A DNA stretch of 64,000 nt from Myxococcus hansupus (GTDB taxonomy: Bacteria; Myxococcota; Myxococcia; Myxococcales; Myxococcaceae): the NCBI RefSeq assembly GCF_000280925.3, contig NZ_CP012109.1, positions 3,492,501 to 3,556,500 on the forward strand. The letters are read 5' to 3'. Under the pieces are notes generated by a model. The model made no database searches, had not been told where the DNA came from, and saw only the letters and a program-made list of their open reading frames with translations. Positions 30,438 through 38,356 of the stretch are shown here, one piece after another (position 1 is the stretch's first letter; each line of letters begins with the position of its first letter). The translations under genes and the position numbers were made by a program.

Positions 30438-33400
30438 TCAGGGCACCACGGATGCCGTTGAACCCGAGCCCGCGGACGCTGTTGCCACGGGAGGATCCAG
30501 CGTCAGGACGGAGGGCACCTGGTCGGGCGCGGCAAGCCGCAACAGGCCCAGTCCAATCCCTGCCAATCCGTCCATCAACCCCGGGGTCTCGACCTTCAGC
30601 GGAACGCCTCCCTGGAACCCCTGTTCCTGGATGCTGGCGATGACCATGTTCGTCGTGCGCTGAAGCGTGGGACGCCACCGCTCCGGGTCGAGCTCGCGGC
30701 TGGCTGCCGCGAGCAGCTCGAGCACGGACAAGTCGCCATGGCACAGGCAGTGGTTGAGCCGCAGCCCATCATGGACGGCGGTGTGGAGCGCGGCCTGGGT
30801 GTCCTCGCGCAGCACCGGCGACTCGATGTGCCGCATCATGCGAAGGCGGGCCAGCCCGATGCCCACGGCGCCGTGGCACCAGGTCGACATGAACTGAGGG
30901 GGCTCCGGCAAGTGCTCGGGCCGCAGATCAATCCAGTTCCGCCGCGCCGGCACGTAGTGGTCGTTCTCGAAGGCGACCGCTTGCAGCGCCATGTCGCGAT
31001 ATCGCGCGTCTCGCGTGGCGCCATGGAGCTCGGCGAGGGCCCAGGCCATCCCCGCCGCGCCATGGGAGAAGCCGGTGAGTGCCCTGGTGGGGGACGCCGC
31101 GATCAACCATGCCTTTCCCTTGCCGATATCCCGCGCGGTCTCGAGCAGGCGGTCTCCGGCCTTTCGTGCCAGCTCCAACGCCTGGGGCTCGCCGCTCGCT
31201 CGATGGAGCCCCAGGAGCGGGGCAATGGCGCCCGTCGAGCCGCGAAGCAGATCCAGCTCCTTGTCCTGCGTCACCATGGCGCCGATGGCCGGCAGCAGGC
31301 CCACGGCGGCACGCATCAGCTCCGAGTCGTTCCACAGCGTCGCCAGATGCGTCCACGCGTAAAGGATGCCCGTCCAGCCGTCGTAGCCACCGAGATACTG
31401 CACCATGCGTGGGCGGCGCTCGAGCTGCCTGCGCAGCGTGTGCATGGCCCCGCGCGCCAGCTCCGTGAACTCCGGGCGGTCTGTCACCGCTCCAAGGTAC
31501 CCCAGGAAAAGCGCGACGCCGGGCAGCCCGCTGTACAGGTCGTATTCGAGGGGGCGCAGCCACCATCCCTTGGTACTGGTCCAGGCCAGGCCAATCCAGG
31601 AGACCCCATGGGGACCGTGACGAGCGCTTCGCACGAGCCGCTCGCCCACGCGAAGCGCGGCGTCGAGAACCTGCTCACGCGTCACGTCCATCACGTTCCG
31701 GGGCATCGGATACTGTTGCGTCTGTTGTTCGAGCCCCGAAGCCAGGGCCGTCAACGACGCGCGCACGAACCAGAGCTGGTGTTGGAGGTCCTCGTCACCC
31801 AGCGCACCCAGCCGGGCCTGGACCGTCTCGAAACCCGAGCGCGAGAAGAAGTCCGGCACCGCGCGTCCCAGGCTCGAGACGAGCTCCCGAGATTCAAATT
31901 GGTTCCGGAAGACAGGGATGTCGCCGTGCCAGAGCTCCTCGACCTCGTGGGGAATGAGCCGGAGCGACTGCTCCGCGAACTTGCTCCGCTGGATGCCGAA
32001 CCACATCCGGTCTTGATGGGCATCCCGATCCAGCGCGTCCCGGAGCAGGTCCGGGTGGGCGCTGTCGCGGAGGATGAACGCGTAGAACTGACTCGCCCTG
32101 AGGATGGTGCGGACCTCGGTGCCTCGCATCCTCAGCAGGGGGGAGCCTTCCGTCAGGAGGTCCTGCCGGGAGTCGAGGAGGAGCTTGTACATCCCGACGA
32201 AGCCCTCCTCGAGGTCCTGCGCGAACTGAAGCGGGTTGATGTCGTCGCCGTTGATGGACGGCCGGTTGGTGGCGGCGGGCATCTCGTGCCGCTGGTACAC
32301 GAGGTGCATTTCATCCGTGCCCCAGTTCTTCCAGGTCGCGGTCGGATGAACAGACGTCTGGCTCGCATCCCCGCCGATGCCACTCATGTCCGTGAACTGG
32401 CGTTCGAGCCCCTCGTGAAAGAACGGGAGCAACATCACCCGCATCACCGAATTGTCGATCTCATACTCCGCCGTCGAGTCGTACGTGTCCGGTGTGGAGT
32501 GTCCGTAGTCCGCGCCACACAGCGACTCCAGGTCGACGAGAACGGGATGCTCACCCGCGGCGATCAGGTTCTCGCGATGGATGTCGTTCCCGTTGAGCGC
32601 ATAGAGCAACGCCAGGAAGCTGCCCTGACGCTGATAGAACCGGGCCACTTCGTCGCGCGTCGTGCAAGGCCTGGCGGCGACGAACTCCGCCCAACCATGA
32701 TGCTGCCGCTGGATGACCCGGACCGCTCGGAGCTGAGGCGCCCCGCGGGCGTTCAACCACTCGAGGAGTTCTCCGAAGCGGGCATCAATGCCCATGGCCC
32801 TCGGCTTGTAGACGACGCGGAACCCCGACTCGAAGCGAAGGACCCTGACCGTGCGGCCGCGTTCATGGGAGTCACCCAGGCCGCTGGTGACCTCCACCAG
32901 CCGGCCAGGAGCCTGCTGGGGAGAGAACGCTTCACGAATCGCTGGGAAGTCCGCGGCCAATCGCCCCAGGAACTCCAAGGAGGTCTCTTCCCAGAAGTCG
33001 AGCTGCTGGATGACGAGGCGTGCGAGGACGGGGTAGTCGCACAGCAGCTCGAGCGCGCGCTTGGGCTGCGAGAGTCCGGCGACGAAGCGAGAGAAGCGCT
33101 CCTGGGGGGTGGCACCCTCGAGCGGCGCTTGCGACCGCGCGCGGTGCATCTCGAGAACCACCGTTCGGTCCAGGAGCCGGTCTACCTGGGCGCCCAGATG
33201 GGCGGTCACGAACCGGATGGCGCCGTCCGCGTCGAACGGGGCCTGGGGATGCGCTCGGGTGAGGGCTTCTGCTCCTTGCCGAACGCGGGCGACGGATGCG
33301 CGGATCAGGGGAGATACGATGGGGGCGAAGGTCCCCCCGAAGGCGTCTTTGAGCGGCTCCGCACCCGAGCGCGCATACGCCTCGGCGAGCCGGCTGAGCC

Positions 33401-33713
33401 AGTCGGGCGGGGTGGGGCACCGCGACTTCAGGGACTCCGCCGGCTCCGCGAGCAATGACAGGAGCGTCGCCTCGTCCATGCCCGCGTGCGTCAACCTGCG
33501 CGTCCACCAATCATTGTCCTGGAATGGAATCCGCCCGCGCCATCGGGTCAGACGCGCTCGGGCCGCCTCGATGCGTGTCTGGGATGGCGCCTCCGCTGAT
33601 GTGTGAGCAGGCCGGGGCAGTGCGAGGCGTTCAGCCAGGTTCAGCGCCAGGTACCAGCGTGCGTCGTCAAGGATGGGCGAGAGGGAGGCCCAAGACTCAG
33701 CGGATACGTCCAT
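30438..33713 (-). CDS. lanM: Class II lanthipeptide synthetase LanM
   Basis: A 1,091-residue bifunctional synthetase. The N-terminal dehydratase domain carries VVYKPRAMG (K303), GNDIHRENL (375-383) and LVDLESLCG, residues used to phosphorylate and eliminate Ser/Thr in the precursor. The C-terminal LanC-like cyclase has GFSHGAAGMAWAL, TWCHGAVGIG and the zinc motif CLCHGDLS (Cys-His-Gly type). Length is normal for LanM. The start at 33713 (MDVSAESWASL) is preferred because the 24 residues upstream lie in the intergenic hairpin and lack family character. No strong ribosome site is seen. It lies 111 bases downstream of the precursor gene, with a hairpin between. Confidence 0.93.
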   Translation of the reverse strand: MDVSAESWASLSPILDDARWYLALNLAERLALPRPAHTSAEAPSQTRIEAARARLTRWRGRIPFQDNDWWTRRLTHAGMDEATLLSLLAEPAESLKSRCPTPPDWLSRLAEAYARSGAEPLKDAFGGTFAPIVSPLIRASVARVRQGAEALTRAHPQAPFDADGAIRFVTAHLGAQVDRLLDRTVVLEMHRARSQAPLEGATPQERFSRFVAGLSQPKRALELLCDYPVLARLVIQQLDFWEETSLEFLGRLAADFPAIREAFSPQQAPGRLVEVTSGLGDSHERGRTVRVLRFESGFRVVYKPRAMGIDARFGELLEWLNARGAPQLRAVRVIQRQHHGWAEFVAARPCTTRDEVARFYQRQGSFLALLYALNGNDIHRENLIAAGEHPVLVDLESLCGADYGHSTPDTYDSTAEYEIDNSVMRVMLLPFFHEGLERQFTDMSGIGGDASQTSVHPTATWKNWGTDEMHLVYQRHEMPAATNRPSINGDDINPLQFAQDLEEGFVGMYKLLLDSRQDLLTEGSPLLRMRGTEVRTILRASQFYAFILRDSAHPDLLRDALDRDAHQDRMWFGIQRSKFAEQSLRLIPHEVEELWHGDIPVFRNQFESRELVSSLGRAVPDFFSRSGFETVQARLGALGDEDLQHQLWFVRASLTALASGLEQQTQQYPMPRNVMDVTREQVLDAALRVGERLVRSARHGPHGVSWIGLAWTSTKGWWLRPLEYDLYSGLPGVALFLGYLGAVTDRPEFTELARGAMHTLRRQLERRPRMVQYLGGYDGWTGILYAWTHLATLWNDSELMRAAVGLLPAIGAMVTQDKELDLLRGSTGAIAPLLGLHRASGEPQALELARKAGDRLLETARDIGKGKAWLIAASPTRALTGFSHGAAGMAWALAELHGATRDARYRDMALQAVAFENDHYVPARRNWIDLRPEHLPEPPQFMSTWCHGAVGIGLARLRMMRHIESPVLREDTQAALHTAVHDGLRLNHCLCHGDLSVLELLAAASRELDPERWRPTLQRTTNMVIASIQEQGFQGGVPLKVETPGLMDGLAGIGLGLLRLAAPDQVPSVLTLDPPVATASAGSGSTASVVP

Positions 33714-33752
33714 GGAAGATGACAAGCAGAAGGCTCCCAGGTGGATGAAACG

Positions 33753-33795
33753 ACTCTGGCGACGCGGGTGAAAGTCGACCCGCAATCGCCAGAGT
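33753..33795 (-). terminator. Strong hairpin between lanA and lanM (attenuator or partial terminator)
   Basis: A perfect ten-base stem (33753-33762 with 33786-33795) continues into a six-base stem (33764-33769 with 33778-33783) around an eight-base loop. It begins about 30 bases after the lanA stop. Only a weak T-run follows on the transcript, so partial read-through or mRNA stabilisation is likely. Confidence 0.7.
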
Positions 33796-33824
33796 TTGAA
33801 TCACATCTTTCGCAATGCGTCAGC

Positions 33825-34013
33825 TCAGCAGGAGCAGGCGCAGCCGTTGTGGGCCGTATCCGAGGTGGCCGGACAGAGGCAGCTCGTCTGGGTCGAGGTC
33901 GTGGTGGCCAGCATCGTGCTGCCACCCTCGAGACCGCCCGTCACCGTCTCCAGCTCTTCATCGGCAAGGACAGACGAACCCACGAGGCTGGTCAGATCGA
34001 ACTTGGTGCTCAT
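33825..34013 (-). CDS. lanA: Class II lanthipeptide precursor peptide (LanA)
   Basis: A 62-residue precursor with AGGAG nine bases upstream of the ATG. The leader (residues 1-27) has the class II signature [13 protein letters not shown] second Gly-Gly (LEGG, 30-31) follows at once. The core from residue 28 or 32 contains five cysteines (45, 47, 58, 60, 62), clustered as SCLCP and GCACSC. It also has 13 Ser/Thr residues, including a TTTSTQTS run, enough to form up to five (methyl)lanthionine rings. The closely spaced Cys-x-Cys pairs imply overlapping small rings. It lies between the C39 exporter gene and lanM on the same strand. Confidence 0.9.
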
Positions 34014-34057
34014 TGGGGGTGACTCCTGAGTAACGACGAAGACGTGAGTGTCTTCTG

Positions 34058-34083
34058 TCGTAAATAGAAGCCTATCTTTACGA
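34058..34083. promoter_or_regulatory. Inverted repeat upstream of lanA, overlapping its putative -10
   Basis: TCGTAAATAG and CTATCTTTACGA flank a four-base centre (AAGC), a near-perfect dyad with two unpaired bases. Its position over the putative -10 element suggests a repressor or activator site. It is too AT-rich to be a strong RNA hairpin. Confidence 0.45.
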
Positions 34084-34098
34084 AAGGTTTACTTTCAA
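34069..34098 (-). promoter_or_regulatory. Candidate sigma-70 promoter for lanA
   Basis: On the minus strand TTGAAA (34098-34093) and TAGGCT (34074-34069) are 18 bases apart, in the low-GC gap between the exporter gene and lanA. This would allow precursor transcription independent of the upstream operon. The -10 match is moderate. Confidence 0.35.
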
Positions 34099-34195
34099 CC
34101 GGTGCAAGCTGATTTTCTTGAAAGCGCTGGCGCTGTAAACGTTTAGCTTTGCGGGGATTGGGTGCTGCGTGTGTGCGTTGTGTATTGGGTCGAAG

Positions 34196-36418
34196 TCAAC
34201 CCAGACGCGAAACGCCATGGTCTGGTTCGACCTGGGCTTGCACCAGCGCGAAATAGGTGCCGTTGCGTGAGAGCAGTTCCTGGTGGCTGCCCGTCTCCAC
34301 GACGCGCCCGCCCTCCATGACGAGAATGACATCCGCCGTGCGAATCGTACTGAGCCGATGCGCGATGACGACGCGGGTGCAAGAGAGCGTTCCGAGCGCG
34401 CGCTGTACCTGGACCTCGGTGACGGCATCGAGCGCGCTCGTGGCCTCATCCAGAAGCAGCACGCTGGGGTTGCGTGCGAGTGCGCGTGCCAGTGCGAGTC
34501 GTTGCCGCTGGCCGCCCGACAAGGAGAGCCCGCGGTCCACCATGGGCGTGGCGTACTGCAGCGGCATGGCCATGATGTCATCGTGAATCTGCGCGAGCGT
34601 GGCCGCCTCTTTCACCTGGTCGAGGCTCATCTCGGGGTCATTGAGGGAGATGTTGTCCCGGATGGACGCGCCGAAGAAGGCGGGCTCCTGGAGCACGCAA
34701 CCCATCTGTCCACGCACCGCGCGAAGGTCCAGATCGGAGAGGTCCATCTCGTCGTAACGCACCCTGCCCGAGGTGGGGAGGTAGAGGCCGAGGAGGAGAT
34801 TGGCCAGCGTGGATTTGCCGGCGCCGGAACGCCCGACGATCGCCACCATCTGCCCGGGGTGGATGCGGACCGAGACGTCATGGACGACCGGCGCCGAGTT
34901 GGGGTGGTACCGGAACGAGACGCCCTCCAGCGTGATGCCTCCCTTGAGTTGGGCCTGGGTGCTCGCGGTGCTCGGCGTGCGTTCAGGGGGAGCGTCGAGC
35001 ACGTCGTTGATGCGCTCGAGGTAGCTGCCGAGCAACTGGAATTGACCGACCGTTCCCACCAGGTTGGAGAGTGGAACCAGCAGTGCGCCCGCGAGCGCGT
35101 TGATGCTCAGCATCTCTCCCAGCGTGAGGGATTTGTTCAAGACGAGGTAGGTGCCCACGCTCAGCAGGAGGAGGGGCGCCGCGAGCTGGAGTGTCTTCGT
35201 CAGCGAGTCCACCCACAGATTCAGGCGTCCGCGCTTCAACCCGATGTTGAGGATGTCGACGAAGAGGTTCGAGTAGCCCTGGACGGCGCGGTCCTCGCCA
35301 CCAAAGGCTTTCAGGGTCTGCATGCCCGAAAGCATGGCGATCTGATAGGTCTGCGCCTTGGCGTCCAGCTCCAGGTTTTGAGAGAGCAGCATGCTGCGCT
35401 GCTTCCCCGAATAGATGATGACGAAGACCTGCAGCCCGCCCAGAAGCAGGACCAGCAGGCCCATCAACGGGGCGGCGATGAAGAGCAGCAGGAGGTAGAG
35501 CAGCACGAGCGCGCCATCCAGCAGGCTGGAGATGGCGGTCGCGGAGATGGTCTCCCGCACGGTCGACTGCATGCCCATTCGCATCATCAGGTCGCCAGAG
35601 GGGCGGAGCTGAAAGAATGGGTAGGCCAGGCTCACCAGGTGCTCGAGAAAGCCCAGCGTCATTCCCGCGTCGACGCGGGTGCGAAGCTCCAGCAGCAGGT
35701 GCCCTCGCAGGAGGGAGGCGAGCAGTTGGAAGACCACCAGGGTCATCAAGGCGGAGCTCAGCACGAGCAGCAGGTGCACGTCCCCGCGGGGGACGACCCG
35801 GTCCACGACCATGCCGGTGAGCATGGGAACCGCCAGCGCGAACAGTTGCAGCGCGAGCGACACCACCACGATGCGAGTCAGCGTGCCGTGCTGCCGCAGG
35901 AGCGGCATCAGGTAGCGATAGGCGCCGCGACGGGTCGAGCCCGGCTGGAAGTCTTCCCGGGGTTCGAAGACCAACGCCACGCCCGTGAAGTACTGCCGGA
36001 ACTGCTCCATCGAGACCTGGCGCCGCCCGACGGCGGGGTCCACGACGTGAACGCTGTTCTTGTCCAGCCGTTCGAAGACGACGTAGTGGGAGAAGTTCCA
36101 GTGGAGGACTGACGCGGGCGGCAGGTAGGCCAGTTTGTCCACGTCAATGGAGACGCCGCGGCCCCTCAGGCCCAGCTTGGAGGCGGAGGCAATGAGGGAC
36201 TTCGCGGTGGTGCCATCACGCGAGGCGCCCGTGAATTCGCGCACCTGGTCCAGGCTCATGTCGCGGCCGTGGTAGGCCAGCACCATGGCGAGGCACGCAG
36301 GACCGCAGTCCGTGAGCGTCATCTGGCGCACGTCCGGGATGCGGGCACGGCCCCCCGGTTTGAGGCGCTTGAGCGCGGGGAATCGCTGGAGGAGTCCGGG
36401 CTTGGGGTCAGCGCTCAT
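34196..36418 (-). CDS. lanT: C39 peptidase-containing ABC exporter (LanT)
   Basis: A 740-residue peptidase-containing ATP-binding transporter. The N-terminal C39 Cys-protease domain has C38 in TLTDCGPACLAM, H111 in HWNFSHYVVF and D127 in VVDPAVG, and cleaves after double-glycine leaders. A six-helix transmembrane domain follows (about residues 165-460). The C-terminal ATPase has GRSGAGKST, LSGGQRQRLALARA and LLLDEATSALD. It should cut LanA after Gly-Gly and export the core. It overlaps the upstream HlyD-like gene by 11 bases and is followed by the precursor gene. Confidence 0.94.
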   Translation of the reverse strand: MSADPKPGLLQRFPALKRLKPGGRARIPDVRQMTLTDCGPACLAMVLAYHGRDMSLDQVREFTGASRDGTTAKSLIASASKLGLRGRGVSIDVDKLAYLPPASVLHWNFSHYVVFERLDKNSVHVVDPAVGRRQVSMEQFRQYFTGVALVFEPREDFQPGSTRRGAYRYLMPLLRQHGTLTRIVVVSLALQLFALAVPMLTGMVVDRVVPRGDVHLLLVLSSALMTLVVFQLLASLLRGHLLLELRTRVDAGMTLGFLEHLVSLAYPFFQLRPSGDLMMRMGMQSTVRETISATAISSLLDGALVLLYLLLLFIAAPLMGLLVLLLGGLQVFVIIYSGKQRSMLLSQNLELDAKAQTYQIAMLSGMQTLKAFGGEDRAVQGYSNLFVDILNIGLKRGRLNLWVDSLTKTLQLAAPLLLLSVGTYLVLNKSLTLGEMLSINALAGALLVPLSNLVGTVGQFQLLGSYLERINDVLDAPPERTPSTASTQAQLKGGITLEGVSFRYHPNSAPVVHDVSVRIHPGQMVAIVGRSGAGKSTLANLLLGLYLPTSGRVRYDEMDLSDLDLRAVRGQMGCVLQEPAFFGASIRDNISLNDPEMSLDQVKEAATLAQIHDDIMAMPLQYATPMVDRGLSLSGGQRQRLALARALARNPSVLLLDEATSALDAVTEVQVQRALGTLSCTRVVIAHRLSTIRTADVILVMEGGRVVETGSHQELLSRNGTYFALVQAQVEPDHGVSRLG

Positions 36419-37352
36419 CCAGCACGAGTCCTCTCAGGCCGGGAATCAAGGTCATCAAGATGGATTCGGATCGGACACGCGCTTCGACACGCGCGGGCAT
36501 GCCGTCGAAATAGGCGAACTGCCTTCCCCCGTGGACGAACGAGGATGACGGCAGCCGCGCGCGGACCAGGACAATGGGCCCCGTGAGCTCCAGGGTGTCT
36601 GACAGGTCGGGGCCCAGGAAGCGTTTGAATTCGCCCGGGCCGATGATCTGGTCGCCCACCGAGTCGATGAGCAGCTCGTGGTAGTCGTACTGGAAGCCGT
36701 CGAGCTCCGCCCGCAGGGACATCCCAGGGTGCAGGAAGGGGCGGTAACGGCCCGGGAGGAAGGCCAGCAGGTAGGCCGGTGCCTCATCCGCCATCATGGA
36801 CATGACGAGCGCGCCGGGCGTCAGGTATTGGCTGGGCTGGATGCGCACGTCGCCCACCACGCCGGTGAATGGCGCGCGAATGGAGCGCAACTCCAGCCGG
36901 GCGCTGGCGGACTCACGCTCCGCGCGAAGTGACGTCAGGGCCTGACGCGCGGCGGTGTCGGAGGGATTTCGCAGATACCGCACGAGCTGGAGGTCGAACT
37001 CCTGTTGGATCCGGGACAGCGCGGTGCGCTCCTCGTTCGCATCGAAGGTGACCAGCGCTTGTCCTTCTTCGACCCGCTGACCTGGATGAACGAGCACGGC
37101 GGAGACCACGCCCGCGCTCGGCGCCGTCAGGTCGGTGCGGCCCTCGACGCGAACCAGCGCTGGACCCGAGGCGTACTCAAACAGGGTCCCGACGATGCTG
37201 TAGAAAAGCGCCAGCACCACCAGGGCGACCAGCATCACGTAGCCCCAACGCGTCCATTCAGGAGAGAGTTCGAGCAGCTCTCCTTCGACGCGGACCGCGC
37301 GCTGGTAGTGGTCAATGGCTTCCTTTCGGAAGATGGACGGCTTGCCTTCCAC
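36408..37352 (-). CDS. HlyD-family membrane fusion protein (LanT partner)
   Basis: A 314-residue periplasmic adaptor. It has a short cytoplasmic N-terminus, one transmembrane helix (about residues 40-60, YVMLVALVVLALFYSIVGT), a biotinyl-lipoyl-like hairpin (DLTAPSAGVVSAVLVHPGQRVEEGQ), a brief coiled coil and a beta-barrel C-terminus. The GTG at 37352 is preferred, with AGGAG nine bases upstream. An ATG at 37454 would overlap the preceding adaptor gene by 65 bases and add a proline/arginine-rich tail. It overlaps lanT, so the two probably assemble into one envelope-spanning exporter as in bacteriocin type I systems. Confidence 0.85.
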   Translation of the reverse strand: MEGKPSIFRKEAIDHYQRAVRVEGELLELSPEWTRWGYVMLVALVVLALFYSIVGTLFEYASGPALVRVEGRTDLTAPSAGVVSAVLVHPGQRVEEGQALVTFDANEERTALSRIQQEFDLQLVRYLRNPSDTAARQALTSLRAERESASARLELRSIRAPFTGVVGDVRIQPSQYLTPGALVMSMMADEAPAYLLAFLPGRYRPFLHPGMSLRAELDGFQYDYHELLIDSVGDQIIGPGEFKRFLGPDLSDTLELTGPIVLVRARLPSSSFVHGGRQFAYFDGMPARVEARVRSESILMTLIPGLRGLVLDER

Positions 37353-37389
37353 GTCTTCAGACTCCTGTCTCCCGGCGGCGTTTGGGGCG

Positions 37390-38346
37390 CTACCGCCCGG
37401 AGGTCTTGGCGAAGGGCTTCGTCCCGGAGTCGTGGAGCGGTCCAGGCGCGACACGGACGACGCTGCCCGCAGGCGCGCTTCCGTCCTTCGGCGCGTCCTT
37501 CAGTTGGGCAATCACGAGGATCATGCGTGACGCGGCATCCACCTCGGGGGCGATCTGCGTGACGCGTCCTTCCAGCGGGTCTTGTCTCCCAGCGAGGTGG
37601 ACCCAGGCGCTCGCTCCGACGGAGATCTGGCGGGCGTCTTCTTCGGGGAGGGCGAAGCGGACCTGGGGAGCGCCGGAGCTCAGGAGGAGCACGAGGGGCT
37701 CTCCCGCCTGGATTCGCCTTCCCGGGTCCACATATCGGCTGGCGACGACGCCTTCGAAGGGGGCCCGAATCGTCGCATCCGAGAGCCGCTGGCGAACCAG
37801 GGACGCGCGTGCTTCCTGCTCACGGACCCGTGCCTGCGCGGCGTCCTTCTTCGCGACGGCCAGGTCGTTTTCATAGCGGACCGTCATGAGCTCTTCTTCA
37901 GAGATGGCGCCCAGTGACAGTTGGCGAGGATCCTCCCGGCGGTGCAGGCGAGCCGCGGCGTCTTGGACTCCCAGTTCCGCGATGCGCAGGTCGGCGCGCG
38001 CGGAGAGCAGCTCGGCCTCACTGATGGCAAGCTCGCGCTCGAGCGGGCGCAAGTCCAATCGCGCGATGACGTCGCCTTGCTTCAAGGCGTCGCCCACGTG
38101 GACAGGCACCTGCATGAGCAGCCCCTCGGAGGGGGAGGAGATGTCCACGGTCTCTTGCGGCACGATGACGCCGAGATGACCTGTGGGCGACTCGGATTGC
38201 GGGCGCATGGGCACGTGTGCCCGCGTGGGTACGGATTCGACCGCCGGTTCCAACGGATTGCGAGCCTTCAGCCTCGTGACACTCACGACCACCACGGCCG
38301 ATGCGAGTACGATGCCGATTGCAGCGCTCCAGGCTCTGGAAACCAT
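37390..38346 (-). CDS. Second HlyD/RND-type membrane fusion protein
   Basis: A 318-residue adaptor. It has an N-terminal signal anchor (WSAAIGIVLASAVVVVSV), a lipoyl-like segment (VDISSPSEGLLMQVPVHVGDALKQGDVIARLD), a predicted alpha-hairpin of about 90 residues, then IRAPFEGVVASRYVDPGRRI and a beta-barrel tail. Its domain order is closer to efflux adaptors than that of its neighbour. Two different adaptors in one operon with a single ABC protein are unusual. One may partner an outer-membrane factor or another inner-membrane pump encoded elsewhere. It lies 37 bases upstream of the second adaptor gene. Confidence 0.85.
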   Translation of the reverse strand: MVSRAWSAAIGIVLASAVVVVSVTRLKARNPLEPAVESVPTRAHVPMRPQSESPTGHLGVIVPQETVDISSPSEGLLMQVPVHVGDALKQGDVIARLDLRPLERELAISEAELLSARADLRIAELGVQDAAARLHRREDPRQLSLGAISEEELMTVRYENDLAVAKKDAAQARVREQEARASLVRQRLSDATIRAPFEGVVASRYVDPGRRIQAGEPLVLLLSSGAPQVRFALPEEDARQISVGASAWVHLAGRQDPLEGRVTQIAPEVDAASRMILVIAQLKDAPKDGSAPAGSVVRVAPGPLHDSGTKPFAKTSGR

Positions 38347-38356
38347 GAGCGCAGAA

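Noticed and set aside
33714-33785. An upstream in-frame start extending LanM by 24 residues
   Set aside because: The extension lies inside the intergenic hairpin and does not resemble LanM N-termini.
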